Source: Thiothrix fructosivorans (GTDB lineage Bacteria; Pseudomonadota; Gammaproteobacteria; Thiotrichales; Thiotrichaceae). Taken from it: 64,000 nucleotides of DNA. The stretch lies in NCBI RefSeq assembly GCF_017349355.1, contig NZ_JAFMPM010000006.1, positions 1,550,001-1,614,000 of the forward strand, in the 5' to 3' direction. Each line of letters begins with the position of its first letter. Position 1 is the first letter of the stretch. Below, one piece after another: positions 26,524 to 35,035 of this stretch. Under the pieces are notes generated by a model. That model was not told where the DNA came from. It did no database searches and saw only the letters and a list, made by a program, of their open reading frames with translations. A program made the translations under genes and the position numbers.

Positions 26524-28185
26524 TTAATGTTTGCGCTTGCGCAGGGTTAGACCAAAAATAGCCATTAAACCGAGTAATAGTGTCGTCACGGAGAGGCTGC
26601 CACCGCCACCGTTGTTCTGCAAGATAACTTGAGGGGAGGCGCTGACGACGACTCCAGCATTGCCGTTAACACTGCTAGGCGGTGTACTGGTGTTGGTTGT
26701 TGTTGGGGAAGAATGGTGTGGTGTGCGCGTTTTTAATTCATTGATTACGTTTCGAGTGATTTGCGCAACGGCTGCTTCGCGTAAGCCTTCTGCCCAGTCA
26801 ATGGTGGGGGCAACGAACACGCTACCACTGGTATCGGAAGGTTTGAAGATACCCAATGTGCCCCAGCCTTGCCCATTATGATTGTTGCTGACGACTCCCG
26901 GAATGCCTGACGGTGAGTTGATGGCGTAAGTGGGGGAGGTCGCTAAAATCTGGAAATTAGTGGGCGTGCCATCTGCGCCGGTAGCAACGGGTTTGCCGTT
27001 GACCATCTGGAATAATGCGCCATCCACTTCGTAACCCACGATACTGTTGTCGCGCCCAAACACGCTGCCATTGGCTAGTCCTGTGCCTGCAAAGATCCAG
27101 TGGGAAGCATCCGCCACTGTGAAGCCACCGTTAGCGCCGTCATCGTTGCGCCCATTTTTAACGTAATACTGTACACCATTTTCGGTGTAATCATGGTAGC
27201 CGCCGTGGCGGAAACTGACCCCGATGGACTGATTTTCAGGGCGATTCAGCGGTTGGCTGAACCAATTGACGGTAACGCGGCTGTTATCAACGCCATACAG
27301 CGGGTCAGCGGCGGCATTTTTGTAGCAAATCATTTGTTTGGTGTCAGGGCTGAAGCGTACTTGCCACCACATGGTATTGCCGCTGAGAATCGCGGCATTG
27401 CCGCCGTTGGCAAGGTAGCTATCCCAGTTGTCGCGCATTTCTTTTGACCAGTATTCGTTATGCCCGACGATCACGACCAAGTTGTAGTGATTCAATAGGG
27501 TAGGGTCGCGGTGCACATCCATCATGGAGGCAGCTTCATACGCGATGCCTTCACGGTCGAGCCAACCGACCAGTTCGCGATGTTCTGTCCACTGCCCGCG
27601 TCCGCTGGGGCGTTCCATTGATACTTCAGGTGCGGCTTGTCCATTGCTGGAATTGTAGCCGTACATGGATTTGCCCCCGATAGGTGAGTAAGCAATTTTG
27701 GTTGGCAGGCTATCCAGCACCAGTATTTTGGAATGTGTGCCCGGTTGTGCGGCTTTAATCGCCACGAATTCGGGATAACTCCCGCGTTGATTATTCAGAG
27801 TGACTTCGTAAATGCCGCTCGTCCAGGTTGCTGGAATATCGACGGCGTAAGCTGTACCCCAGTTCAATTGGGTGTGGCTGGTTGCACTATGATTTCCTGC
27901 ACCTGTAAACGTTGTGCTCAGTAAGTTGTTGTTATCATTGCCTGCCCGTCTGATGTTTACGTTGAAGTTGGGGGTGGTGCTGGAAACATGCAGATTCATC
28001 TTGCCGCCCGTTGCCACTGTGCCTGCTTCGAGGTAGCCGCAAATCTCTGTAAAGTTATCCCCGTTTTGAAAGTTACAGGAAACCGCCCATGAACTGGGTG
28101 ACAGTGCCAAGGCAAGTAAACTGAGGGTGATGGCGAGTGGTGTCGATGAATACTGTTGTTTTGTCATGACTAGATACTTCTGCAT
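26524..28185 (-). CDS. Paralogue of the preceding DMF-like protein with the same sorting tail
   Basis: A 553-residue exported protein, colinear with its neighbour over almost the whole length. It shares CNFQNGDNFTEICGYLEAG, the DMFA2_C core and the tail of NNGGGGS plus hydrophobic helix plus RKRKH. M7 (MTKQQY) is a plausible alternative start. The two genes are a tandem duplication; the gap of 146 nt is A+T rich. It is probably exported by Sec and processed at the tail. Substrate unknown. Confidence 0.82.
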   Translation of the reverse strand: MQKYLVMTKQQYSSTPLAITLSLLALALSPSSWAVSCNFQNGDNFTEICGYLEAGTVATGGKMNLHVSSTTPNFNVNIRRAGNDNNNLLSTTFTGAGNHSATSHTQLNWGTAYAVDIPATWTSGIYEVTLNNQRGSYPEFVAIKAAQPGTHSKILVLDSLPTKIAYSPIGGKSMYGYNSSNGQAAPEVSMERPSGRGQWTEHRELVGWLDREGIAYEAASMMDVHRDPTLLNHYNLVVIVGHNEYWSKEMRDNWDSYLANGGNAAILSGNTMWWQVRFSPDTKQMICYKNAAADPLYGVDNSRVTVNWFSQPLNRPENQSIGVSFRHGGYHDYTENGVQYYVKNGRNDDGANGGFTVADASHWIFAGTGLANGSVFGRDNSIVGYEVDGALFQMVNGKPVATGADGTPTNFQILATSPTYAINSPSGIPGVVSNNHNGQGWGTLGIFKPSDTSGSVFVAPTIDWAEGLREAAVAQITRNVINELKTRTPHHSSPTTTNTSTPPSSVNGNAGVVVSASPQVILQNNGGGGSLSVTTLLLGLMAIFGLTLRKRKH

Positions 28186-28282
28186 TCAGATAAAATTAAT
28201 TTATCTATTAAATAATTATTTTGAGCAGAAGACATGCATAAGCAGACGAACAGGGATAATTCGGGGATGGAGTGGTGCGTGT

Positions 28283-28390
28283 TTAGAGAGAAAACGGTGA
28301 CAAATCATTCATGGTCAAAATGACATTTAAGATGATCAGTGCGGTCATAATCGCCATAGCGACGTACAGGTTTTTGATTGAGCGTTCCAT
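28283..28390 (-). CDS. Small membrane protein ORF, 35 residues
   Basis: This ORF is too short for usual calling. It starts MERSIKNLYV, has one hydrophobic helix (about residues 8-26) and ends SPFSL. AGGA lies about 8 nt before the ATG. It sits alone in a 346-nt gap between the exosortase pair and the sorted paralogues, on the same strand. The positively charged start followed by a helix suggests an inner-membrane peptide. Function unknown; coding status is inferred from the ribosome site and helix only. Confidence 0.45.
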   Translation of the reverse strand: MERSIKNLYVAMAIMTALIILNVILTMNDLSPFSL

Positions 28391-28531
28391 TGTTGTAATC
28401 CTAATAGTTAACGTGCGTAATCGCGCGGAGTAGACCTGATTCTAGCGTAATGCTCAAGGCAAAATGTTGCTGTGCACACTGGGGTTTTCCCTAATAAATC
28501 CAATGTTTGTGCAGGTTTTCAATCTGCTGAG

Positions 28532-29143
28532 TCAGCGTTTTAGGGTGTGTTCTAGGTGTGGGGCAAGCTGGGTTAGAAAGTCGCGGTGCAAGGCTACCCA
28601 GATGACTAACGGGGCGATCATTGGCAATAAGAGTGTGCCCATTTGATACCCCAGTGCGAGCATATCGGCATGGGTTTGGGTCATGCCTTGTTGGGTTTGG
28701 AAAGCGATGCCGACTTCAAACGTTAGTGTTTTGAGCACACTGAAGGTCATGCTGAATACTTCGGTGGGTAACAGCAGCAGCAATCCCCAGAAAAGGTTGC
28801 TACCTTTTTGCTTGCTTGGTGTGGCTAGGATCAAAGCAGCTAACAGCGGCAAGCTGTAGCTGTAAATCAACGGATTTAGGTGAAAACCCAACACATCATC
28901 GCCAACCGGCGGAGACACGATAGCGCCACTGGCATCGTGTCCGAAATTGGATGCCAACACCAAGGTATGCCCATCTAAGCGCAACCACAGGAGCGCATCC
29001 GGCACGAGCCATGCCAGCAATTTACCCGTGAGTAGTGTAATCGGGGCAAGGTGGAACGCGGCGGAGATGTACCAGACAAAAAACGTCAGCGGAAAAAAAA
29101 TCAGCACGCCCAACATAAAACGGTGCAAGGGTTTAGGGGTCAT
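28532..29143 (-). CDS. Exosortase H-associated membrane protein
   Basis: A 203-residue protein when started at ATG 29143, which overlaps the xrtH stop (ATGA). It has about four membrane helices and two conserved-looking blocks, HLAPITLLTGKLLAWL near the start and LALGYQMGTLLLPMIAPLVIW near the end. This resembles the membrane protein regularly encoded next to exosortase H. An upstream in-frame extension to 29266 lies inside xrtH and is unlikely to be translated. Role in sorting is inferred from linkage. Confidence 0.75.
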   Translation of the reverse strand: MTPKPLHRFMLGVLIFFPLTFFVWYISAAFHLAPITLLTGKLLAWLVPDALLWLRLDGHTLVLASNFGHDASGAIVSPPVGDDVLGFHLNPLIYSYSLPLLAALILATPSKQKGSNLFWGLLLLLPTEVFSMTFSVLKTLTFEVGIAFQTQQGMTQTHADMLALGYQMGTLLLPMIAPLVIWVALHRDFLTQLAPHLEHTLKR

Positions 29144-29655
29144 GCGATTGCCTCCGTCATGGAGGATGGTGGTGTGGTTTGCCCCGGTAAGTAACGAATC
29201 CAAATCAGAAATACGACCAAGGCATCCAGCATGATCAAAGCTTGCCAGATGTACAGATGCGCCCAATCAAACAGTTCTTGACTCCATTGCCCCAAGTAAA
29301 ACAGGCTGATAATGCGCAATAAGTTCATGCCTTGAATAGCGATGAATCCCCAGGCTAGACCCGTTAATTTATACAGAAAGGGCGCTGGGAAGGCGATAAT
29401 CGCAGCGAGCAGCACAATCATGGCTTCCACACCATTGCAGCCGGGTTCGATGGAGACGGCAAAGCCGTTCAGGGTACTGCGCACCACTTTACCTGCGGTG
29501 GCAACGTTGGGGTCAAACGCAGACATGAGCCAACCGCTGACATCCGCAATCAGGCTTGTCCACGGGAGAATAATGGCAGTTTGTATCGGTTGTAGCATTT
29601 CCACCCCGAACAACACGCCTTGTACTAACAGGAAGAACAGAAGAAAACGTAACAT
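29140..29655 (-). CDS. xrtH: Exosortase H (XrtH), transpeptidase-like sorting enzyme
   Basis: A 171-residue integral membrane protein. The catalytic triad is present: C73 in EPGCNGVEA, R114 in NLLRIISLFYLG and H133 in WAHLYIWQAL. These are the exosortase/archaeosortase hallmarks, and the short length and context with an associated protein fit XrtH. XrtH is linked to IPTLxxWG-CTERM tails in other genomes. No such tail occurs in this window; the nearby tails are Gly-rich instead. It cleaves and probably transfers exported proteins at their C-terminal helix. Confidence 0.88.
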   Translation of the reverse strand: MLRFLLFFLLVQGVLFGVEMLQPIQTAIILPWTSLIADVSGWLMSAFDPNVATAGKVVRSTLNGFAVSIEPGCNGVEAMIVLLAAIIAFPAPFLYKLTGLAWGFIAIQGMNLLRIISLFYLGQWSQELFDWAHLYIWQALIMLDALVVFLIWIRYLPGQTTPPSSMTEAIA

Positions 29656-29731
29656 AGACCACTTTAATTTTAATTTTTTATGATTTGATTATTTTATAGG
29701 ATAATGCAGGTGGAAGGTAGCCCAATCAACC

Positions 29732-30043
29732 TTATACTTGGCGAATTTTCGTGAGACTCACGGTCGATACTTTTACGCACGTACCACAGCGTCGTTTGAT
29801 GGCACAGTCACTTTTCATGATGCAGTGACCAATCCAGAACAAAATCACGCCACACACAATGCACACTGAAAAAAACATCCAGTTGATTTCCTGATGGCGT
29901 TGGAACTGAAGGAGTGCGCCTATAAAGCCAATTCCGAGGAGTAAGGATAAAGCAATCCATTTGGCCACTCGCATAAAGTGGAACACCAGCGAGGGCTGGC
30001 ATTCTATCTGTTGGGTATGGATGCATTGTGTTTTTCGTTTCAT
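29732..30043 (-). CDS. Small membrane protein with two helices
   Basis: A 103-residue protein with a basic start, two hydrophobic helices (about 26-47 and 54-74) and a Cys-rich tail (CIMKSDCAIKRRCGTC). GGGAG about 11 nt before ATG is a candidate ribosome site. It follows the kinase stop by 28 nt on the same strand, so the two are likely cotranscribed. The alternative 79-residue frame (29808-30047) lacks these features. Not recognised. Confidence 0.6.
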   Translation of the reverse strand: MKRKTQCIHTQQIECQPSLVFHFMRVAKWIALSLLLGIGFIGALLQFQRHQEINWMFFSVCIVCGVILFWIGHCIMKSDCAIKRRCGTCVKVSTVSLTKIRQV

Positions 30044-30071
30044 ACACTGGGGTCTCCCGGTATCTAACCCA

Positions 30072-30899
30072 TTAACGTTGCTGTATTTCCTGCAACAATC
30101 GTACCACTACGTCGGTAGACTGTAGCCTGTTTTCAGGAAACTTTGCCAGTAACCCGTTAAGGAGTGGCTGATAGACATTTAGGGCAGGTGGTAAGTGGGG
30201 AATGGGGGCAATCGCATGTTTTTTCAAGAGTTCTGCTAAAGAAGTGGATTCGTAAGGTTTGTGACCGACCAGTAACTCATACAGTATTACCCCTAGGGCA
30301 TAAAGATCAGCGCGTTCATCGGGTGGGTCGCCGATAATGCGTTCTGGGCTAACATAATAGGGTGTGCAGTAAATTTCATCGGCACGCATGAAGCCTGCTG
30401 CGACCAGTAGGCGCGTTTCCAAACCGAAATCCAGTAAAGCTAATGAGTTATCGCCACGCACCAGTATATTGGCCGTTTTCAAGTCTTGATGCAGTAAACC
30501 AATGTCATGAATCTCGCCTAACGCCAAGGCAATATCTTTAAACCATTGCAAGGCTTGCGCCAGCGGTAGGCGTGGCATCAACGCAAGGTAACGCCGTAAC
30601 GTATCACCCGGCACGTATTCCATGATCATATACAGTGCACCTGCGCTTAAACCGGCATCAATGGGGTGCACCAACCCCCGATGATCTAACAAACCTAACG
30701 CCCAGCTTTCCATTAAGAATTCGTCGACGAGGTGCTTGGCGAGCTTGCTGGCATCGAACTTAAAGCGCTTGATCACCACCGGCTGTCCGCTAGGGGCATT
30801 TGCCAACACAATAATGGCATTCTCGCTTTCATGAAGCACTTGCAGCCACTGGTAGCCCGCTAATGCTATCGGGTAGCGTGTTAGTGCTGGGTGGTTCAC
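30072..30899 (-). CDS. Eukaryotic-like Ser/Thr protein kinase
   Basis: A 275-residue kinase domain with little else. ATP-binding Lys K44 lies in VVIKRF, catalytic D139 in HQDLKTAN and metal-binding D157 in DFGLE. The APE-equivalent reads SPERIIG and DERADLYALGVILYEL is the F helix. The HRD motif is HQD, so the Arg that reads activation-loop phosphate is absent. There is no membrane helix or PASTA/FHA domain; it should be cytosolic. The adjacent two-helix membrane protein is a possible partner. Target unknown. Confidence 0.9.
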   Translation of the reverse strand: MNHPALTRYPIALAGYQWLQVLHESENAIIVLANAPSGQPVVIKRFKFDASKLAKHLVDEFLMESWALGLLDHRGLVHPIDAGLSAGALYMIMEYVPGDTLRRYLALMPRLPLAQALQWFKDIALALGEIHDIGLLHQDLKTANILVRGDNSLALLDFGLETRLLVAAGFMRADEIYCTPYYVSPERIIGDPPDERADLYALGVILYELLVGHKPYESTSLAELLKKHAIAPIPHLPPALNVYQPLLNGLLAKFPENRLQSTDVVVRLLQEIQQR

Positions 30900-31003
30900 A
30901 AAGGTGTTCCTGTGGTAGTGATCATTGGCCCGGTCATTCCTTATTTTCTAGTGCTTGCTCTAAGCAGTAGTGTAGGACATGGATGGTAGCTATCCAACTT
31001 AAA

Positions 31004-31032
31004 TTGACAATGCACCCCAACTCACGGATAAT
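31004..31032 (+). promoter_or_regulatory. Sigma70-type promoter of the rpsF operon
   Basis: TTGACA at 31004-31009 and GATAAT at 31027-31032 are separated by exactly 17 bp. Transcription would start near 31039, about 75 nt before the rpsF ATG. This is the best consensus promoter in the window and suits a highly expressed ribosomal operon. Confidence 0.8.
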
Positions 31033-31070
31033 CCCGCGCTTTTCTATGGGCTTATGCCCTTGGAATCCTT

Positions 31071-31091
31071 GCCTCACCGTTAGTGGGAGGC
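31071..31091 (+). promoter_or_regulatory. Leader hairpin before rpsF, candidate S6:S18 binding site
   Basis: GCCTC and GAGGC pair around a loop with CACCG and TAGTGG, just upstream of the rpsF ribosome site. Many bacteria autoregulate this operon through an rpsF leader that binds the S6-S18 complex via a CCG-containing hairpin. A CCG lies in the loop here, but I cannot fold or align it, so it is a candidate only. Confidence 0.35.
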
Positions 31092-31115
31092 TGTTTAACC
31101 CGAAAGGAAACCGTC

Positions 31116-31505
31116 ATGAGACATTATGAAATTGTCTTTCTGGTCCACCCGGATCAGAGCGAACAAGTACCTGCGATGGTAGAACGCTACCGTGGTATGG
31201 TGCAAGAAAGCGGTGGTGCAATCCACCGTTTGGAAGATTGGGGTCGCCGTCAATTGGCTTACCCAATCAACAAGCTGCATAAAGCACACTACGTGCTGAT
31301 GAATATCGAATGCGGCGCGGAAACACTGGCTGAACTGGAAAGCATTTTCCGCTTCAACGACGCGGTTATCCGTAACGTCACCATGCGTATGGACGCTGCG
31401 GTCACTGAACCATCCCCACTGCGGAAAGATGGCGAAGCGAAACCGGCACGTCGTATGCGTGAAGAAGTCCAGTCCGATGATGATGATTCATCTGACGACG
31501 AATAA
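31116..31505 (+). CDS. rpsF: 30S ribosomal protein S6
   Basis: A 129-residue protein beginning [18 protein letters not shown], with [14 protein letters not shown] typical of S6. It ends in an acidic tail (DDDDSSDDE) that resembles the Glu-modified tail of enterobacterial S6. I chose ATG 31116 because GAAAGG lies just upstream; the GTG at 31083 is inside the leader. It starts the rpsF-rpsR-rplI operon; S6 pairs with S18 in the 30S platform. Confidence 0.97.
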   Translation: MRHYEIVFLVHPDQSEQVPAMVERYRGMVQESGGAIHRLEDWGRRQLAYPINKLHKAHYVLMNIECGAETLAELESIFRFNDAVIRNVTMRMDAAVTEPSPLRKDGEAKPARRMREEVQSDDDDSSDDE

Positions 31506-31528
31506 TGACGCTTATCTGGAGATAAAAT

Positions 31529-31756
31529 ATGTCACGTCAATTCCGCCGCAAAAAATACTGCCGTTTCACGGCTGAAAAGATCACCGAGATCGACTACAAA
31601 GATCTCGACATCCTGAAGAGCTTTATTACCGAAACCGGTAAAATCGTACCTAGCCGCATTACGGGTACTAAAGCGATTTATCAGCGTCAACTGGCTACCG
31701 CTATCAAGCGTGCGCGTTTCCTCGCGTTGCTGCCATACACTGATCAGCACAAGTAA
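31529..31756 (+). CDS. rpsR: 30S ribosomal protein S18
   Basis: A 75-residue basic protein with [12 protein letters not shown], the conserved YKDLDIL segment, the [12 protein letters not shown] motif and [17 protein letters not shown]. It binds S6 and helps form the mRNA platform. Located 23 nt after rpsF with GGAG in the gap. Nothing unusual. Confidence 0.97.
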   Translation: MSRQFRRKKYCRFTAEKITEIDYKDLDILKSFITETGKIVPSRITGTKAIYQRQLATAIKRARFLALLPYTDQHK

Positions 31757-31768
31757 AAGGTGAGTACG

Positions 31769-32215
31769 ATGCAAGTCATTCTTCTGAAAAAAGTGGAAAA
31801 CCTCGGCGCGTTAGGCAACATCGTGTCAGTACGTCCTGGTTATGCCCGCAACTTCCTGATCCCGCAAGGCAAAGCACAAATGGCGACTAAAGCCAATATG
31901 GCAGCCTTTGAAGTTCGTCGCGCTGAATTAGAAGCCGAAGCCGAAGCGATTCTGGCGTCTGCGCAATCACGTCGCGACCAACTGGCTGAAATGGTACTGA
32001 CCATCAAAGGCAAAGCGGGTAACGAAGGCAAACTGTTCGGTTCTGTATCCAACATTGAAATTGCGGAAGCGATTCAAGCAGCGGGTATCAACATTGAACG
32101 TCGCGAAATCCGTATGCCGGATGGTGCTATCCGCCATTTGGGTGAGTTTGAAATCGGCCTGCACTTGCACGCTGAAGTCGATACCACCATCAAGGTTGTT
32201 GTTGAATCAGAATAA
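31769..32215 (+). CDS. rplI: 50S ribosomal protein L9
   Basis: A 148-residue protein starting MQVILLKKVENLGALGNIVSVRPGYARN, the L9 N-domain. A long linking helix rich in Glu/Ala and a C-terminal rRNA-binding domain follow. ATG 31769 fits the family start better than the in-frame GTG 31760. The operon ends here with a perfect terminator hairpin. Confidence 0.97.
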   Translation: MQVILLKKVENLGALGNIVSVRPGYARNFLIPQGKAQMATKANMAAFEVRRAELEAEAEAILASAQSRRDQLAEMVLTIKGKAGNEGKLFGSVSNIEIAEAIQAAGINIERREIRMPDGAIRHLGEFEIGLHLHAEVDTTIKVVVESE

Positions 32216-32240
32216 TTTCTGATTTAACAATGCCTTGTGC

Positions 32241-32282
32241 AAAATGCCCCGTAATGCTTGATCGTGTTGTGGGGCATTTTTA
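32241..32282 (+). terminator. Rho-independent terminator after rplI
   Basis: AAAATGCCCC and GGGGCATTTT form a perfect 10-bp stem around a 20-nt loop, and the descending arm runs into a T tract. It separates the ribosomal operon from dnaB. Confidence 0.85.
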
Positions 32283-32321
32283 GTTCTAACGCTTGCCGTC
32301 GATTTTCGTTAAACTGCGTGC

Positions 32322-35009
32322 ATGGCAGACTCATACGAATCACTCAAAATTCCTCCCCATTCCATCGAAGCCGAACAATCTGTTCTGGGCGGCTTATTGC
32401 TGAGTGGGTTAGCAAACGACAATACAGCATGGGATACTATCGCTGACAAAGTGGTGGAAGAGGACTTCTACCGACAAGATCATCGCCTGATTTTCCGCGC
32501 CATTGCCGATCTGGTCGAAGACAGCAAGCCGCTGGATTTGGTGACGGTATCCGAATGGCTGAAACAGCGTAATGAGCTGGAAAATGCGGGTGGCTTTGCT
32601 TACCTCGCAACGATGGCGAAAGACACCCCTAGTGCGGCGAATATTAAGGCGTATGCCGAAATCGTGCGTGAAAAATCGGTGTTACGTCAGTTGATCACGG
32701 TGGGAACGGGTATTGCGGATTCCGCTTTCACGGCGCAAGGTCGTCCCAGCAAAGCGTTGTTGGATGAGGCGGAGCAGAAAGTTTTCAAGATTGCCGAGCA
32801 GGGTGGTAAGCAAGGGCAAGTCTTCAAGTCGCTGAAAAATCTTCTAAAAGTCTCGCTAGCGCATATTGAGGAATTGAGTAAGCTCGATAGTAATATTACG
32901 GGCGTTTCCACGGGGTATGCGCAGCTTGATGAAATGACATCGGGTTTGCAGAAAGGCGATTTGATCATCGTGGCTGGCAGACCGTCGATGGGAAAGTGCA
33001 TTGTGGCGGGCAGTCGGGTATTAGATCCAACCACAGGGCGATTGGTGTTGATTGATGATCTGGTTACGCGTCAACAAGGATCACTGGCGACGCTGGATGC
33101 ACAATTTCGTTTACAAGTGACTCAGCCATCACAATTTGTCGATGATGGTATGAAGCCTGTTTTCCGCGTGCGCACGGCATTAGGGCGTGAAATTACCACG
33201 ACGGCGAGCCATCCTTTCCTGACTCTGCAAGGCTGGAAAAAATTGGCAGAGTTAGCGGTAGGTCAATGCATTGGCGTACCGCGTGTCTTACCGTTTTTTG
33301 GTCAAGGCGCATTGTCTGAGCAACGGACAAAGCTGATTGCGTATTTCTTAACGGATGGTGGTTTGACGCAAACCTGCCCGCAATTCACCAATATTAATCC
33401 ACGCATTCGGGATGATTTTACGGCGGCATTACGAGATTTTCCGGGTGTTAGTTGGCGCTTGGAAGACAGTAAAGGCACACGTACACCGTCAGTGCGCGTG
33501 ATGACCGATAGTGAGTTTCTGCAAGTATCTCGCCAAGATTTTGCGCATCGTCTCAAACAGCGTTTAACGGAGTTATCCCTGAGTCTCACGGGTCTGGCGC
33601 GTCAATTGGGCGTTGCTGTGGCAACCGTACATTATTGGACGGTGGGCAAAGCCGTACCTGCTGGTGATATGTTGGGTATTTTGTGTCGAGAGCTGCAACT
33701 TGAACCACAAGTATTGATGCCACATGGCACGGCAGCGACGACCCGTTCAGCGCCGAGTCCTGTTACAGAATGGCTGCAAGCCTTGGGTTTGATGGGTAAA
33801 AGTGCGCACGGTAAGCGTGTTCCTGATGCCGTATTTGAGTTACCCCGCGCATTAATGGCGACGTTTTTGAATCGTGCTTTTGCCTGTGATGGCAGTGTTT
33901 ACGTGCAGAATGGGGATCAAGTTGGCATTTCCTACAGTACGGTGAGTAAACCGTTAGCGCGAGATATGCAGCACTTACTGCTGCGCTTCGGCATCTTAGC
34001 GAAGCTGCGCGAGCGTCAAATTCAATACCGTGGTGAATATCGCCCCGCTTATGAGTTGCGCATTACGCATCAGCAGCATGTGCGCTATTTCCTCGAAACC
34101 ATCGGTGTACATGGTAAAGAAGAGGCTGTGCAACAGGCACTAGCGGTAAGTCAACGTAAATTCCCCAATGCTGATTTGGTCAGTGGTGATGTGTATTGGG
34201 ATGAGATTGAATCCATCGAGTGTTTGGGAGAGCAACAAGTCTATGATTTGAGCGTGCCGGAAACACACAATTTTGTTGCCGAAGATGTTTTGGTGCATAA
34301 CACTACTTTTTCGATGAATATCGCCGAATACGCCGCTGCCCACAAAAAATTGCCAACCGCTATTTTCAGTATGGAGATGCCCGCTGAGCAGTTAACGTTG
34401 CGGATGTTGTCGTCGATGGGGCGAGTTGATCAGCACCGTATTCGTACCGGTAAACTGACGGACGAAGATTGGCCGCGTATTGCCACGGCGGTCAAAATTT
34501 TTAGCGATGTTCCGATGTTCATTGATGACAGCCCTGCGTTGTCGCCCACTGAGGTACGGGCGCGGGCGCGGCGTTTAATGCGGGAACACGGGCAGCTCGG
34601 TTTAATCGTGCTTGACTACTTGCAGCTCATGCAAACGGGGAGTGCTACCGATAACCGTACTGCGGAAATTTCTGAAATTTCCCGCTCGCTGAAATCCTTA
34701 GCCAAAGAGTTGAGTGTGCCTGTGATAGCTTTGTCGCAGCTCAACCGTAGTCTGGAACAGCGCCCCAATAAACGCCCAATTATGTCGGATTTACGTGAAT
34801 CGGGTGCGATAGAGCAAGATGCTGATTTAATTATCTTTATTTACCGCGATGAAGTCTATAACCCAGAATCTCCCGACAAAGGTACAGCAGAAATCATCAT
34901 CGCCAAACAACGGAATGGCCCAATTGGCAGCGTGCGCTTAACGTTCCTTGGTAAATACACGCGTTTCGAGAACTTTACCCCTGACATTTATACCCCAGGA
35001 TTTGAATAA
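32322..35009 (+). CDS. dnaB: Replicative DNA helicase DnaB with an in-frame intein
   Basis: An 895-residue precursor. Residues 1-225 hold the DnaB N-terminal domain and the start of the RecA-like domain up to GRPSMGK. Residues 226-660 are an intein (C226 to N660). Residues 661-895 continue with TTFSMNIAEYAA, GLIVLDYLQLM and the SDLRESGAIEQDADLI segment. The spliced helicase is 460 residues, close to E. coli DnaB (471), and only then has a complete Walker A (GRPSMGK-T). Intein removal is therefore essential for ATP binding. Promoter lies in the 40 nt after the rplI terminator. Confidence 0.96.
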   Translation: MADSYESLKIPPHSIEAEQSVLGGLLLSGLANDNTAWDTIADKVVEEDFYRQDHRLIFRAIADLVEDSKPLDLVTVSEWLKQRNELENAGGFAYLATMAKDTPSAANIKAYAEIVREKSVLRQLITVGTGIADSAFTAQGRPSKALLDEAEQKVFKIAEQGGKQGQVFKSLKNLLKVSLAHIEELSKLDSNITGVSTGYAQLDEMTSGLQKGDLIIVAGRPSMGKCIVAGSRVLDPTTGRLVLIDDLVTRQQGSLATLDAQFRLQVTQPSQFVDDGMKPVFRVRTALGREITTTASHPFLTLQGWKKLAELAVGQCIGVPRVLPFFGQGALSEQRTKLIAYFLTDGGLTQTCPQFTNINPRIRDDFTAALRDFPGVSWRLEDSKGTRTPSVRVMTDSEFLQVSRQDFAHRLKQRLTELSLSLTGLARQLGVAVATVHYWTVGKAVPAGDMLGILCRELQLEPQVLMPHGTAATTRSAPSPVTEWLQALGLMGKSAHGKRVPDAVFELPRALMATFLNRAFACDGSVYVQNGDQVGISYSTVSKPLARDMQHLLLRFGILAKLRERQIQYRGEYRPAYELRITHQQHVRYFLETIGVHGKEEAVQQALAVSQRKFPNADLVSGDVYWDEIESIECLGEQQVYDLSVPETHNFVAEDVLVHNTTFSMNIAEYAAAHKKLPTAIFSMEMPAEQLTLRMLSSMGRVDQHRIRTGKLTDEDWPRIATAVKIFSDVPMFIDDSPALSPTEVRARARRLMREHGQLGLIVLDYLQLMQTGSATDNRTAEISEISRSLKSLAKELSVPVIALSQLNRSLEQRPNKRPIMSDLRESGAIEQDADLIIFIYRDEVYNPESPDKGTAEIIIAKQRNGPIGSVRLTFLGKYTRFENFTPDIYTPGFE
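32997..34301 (+). other. DnaB intein with LAGLIDADG endonuclease and internal HTH
   Basis: The insert begins CIVAGSRVL (block A, catalytic Cys) and carries TTASHPFLTL (block B, with His). It ends VYDLSVPETHNFVAEDVLVHN (blocks F and G, with terminal HN). The next residue is Thr, the +1 nucleophile. Two LAGLIDADG-like motifs, IAYFLTDGGL and RAFACDGSV, each keep an acidic residue, so the homing endonuclease may be active. Between them LTGLARQLGVAVATVHYWT reads as a helix-turn-helix. The intein is 435 residues, in the usual size range of endonuclease-bearing inteins. Confidence 0.95.
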
Positions 35010-35035
35010 TTATTGTAAACCGTTACACTGCCAGC

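Noticed and set aside
29141-29266. Longer start for the exosortase-associated protein
   Set aside because: The extension lies inside xrtH in another frame and has no membrane or signal features; ATGA at 29143 fits better.
29808-30047. 79-residue alternative frame at the small membrane gene
   Set aside because: No membrane helix or motif; the 103-residue frame has both helices and a ribosome site.
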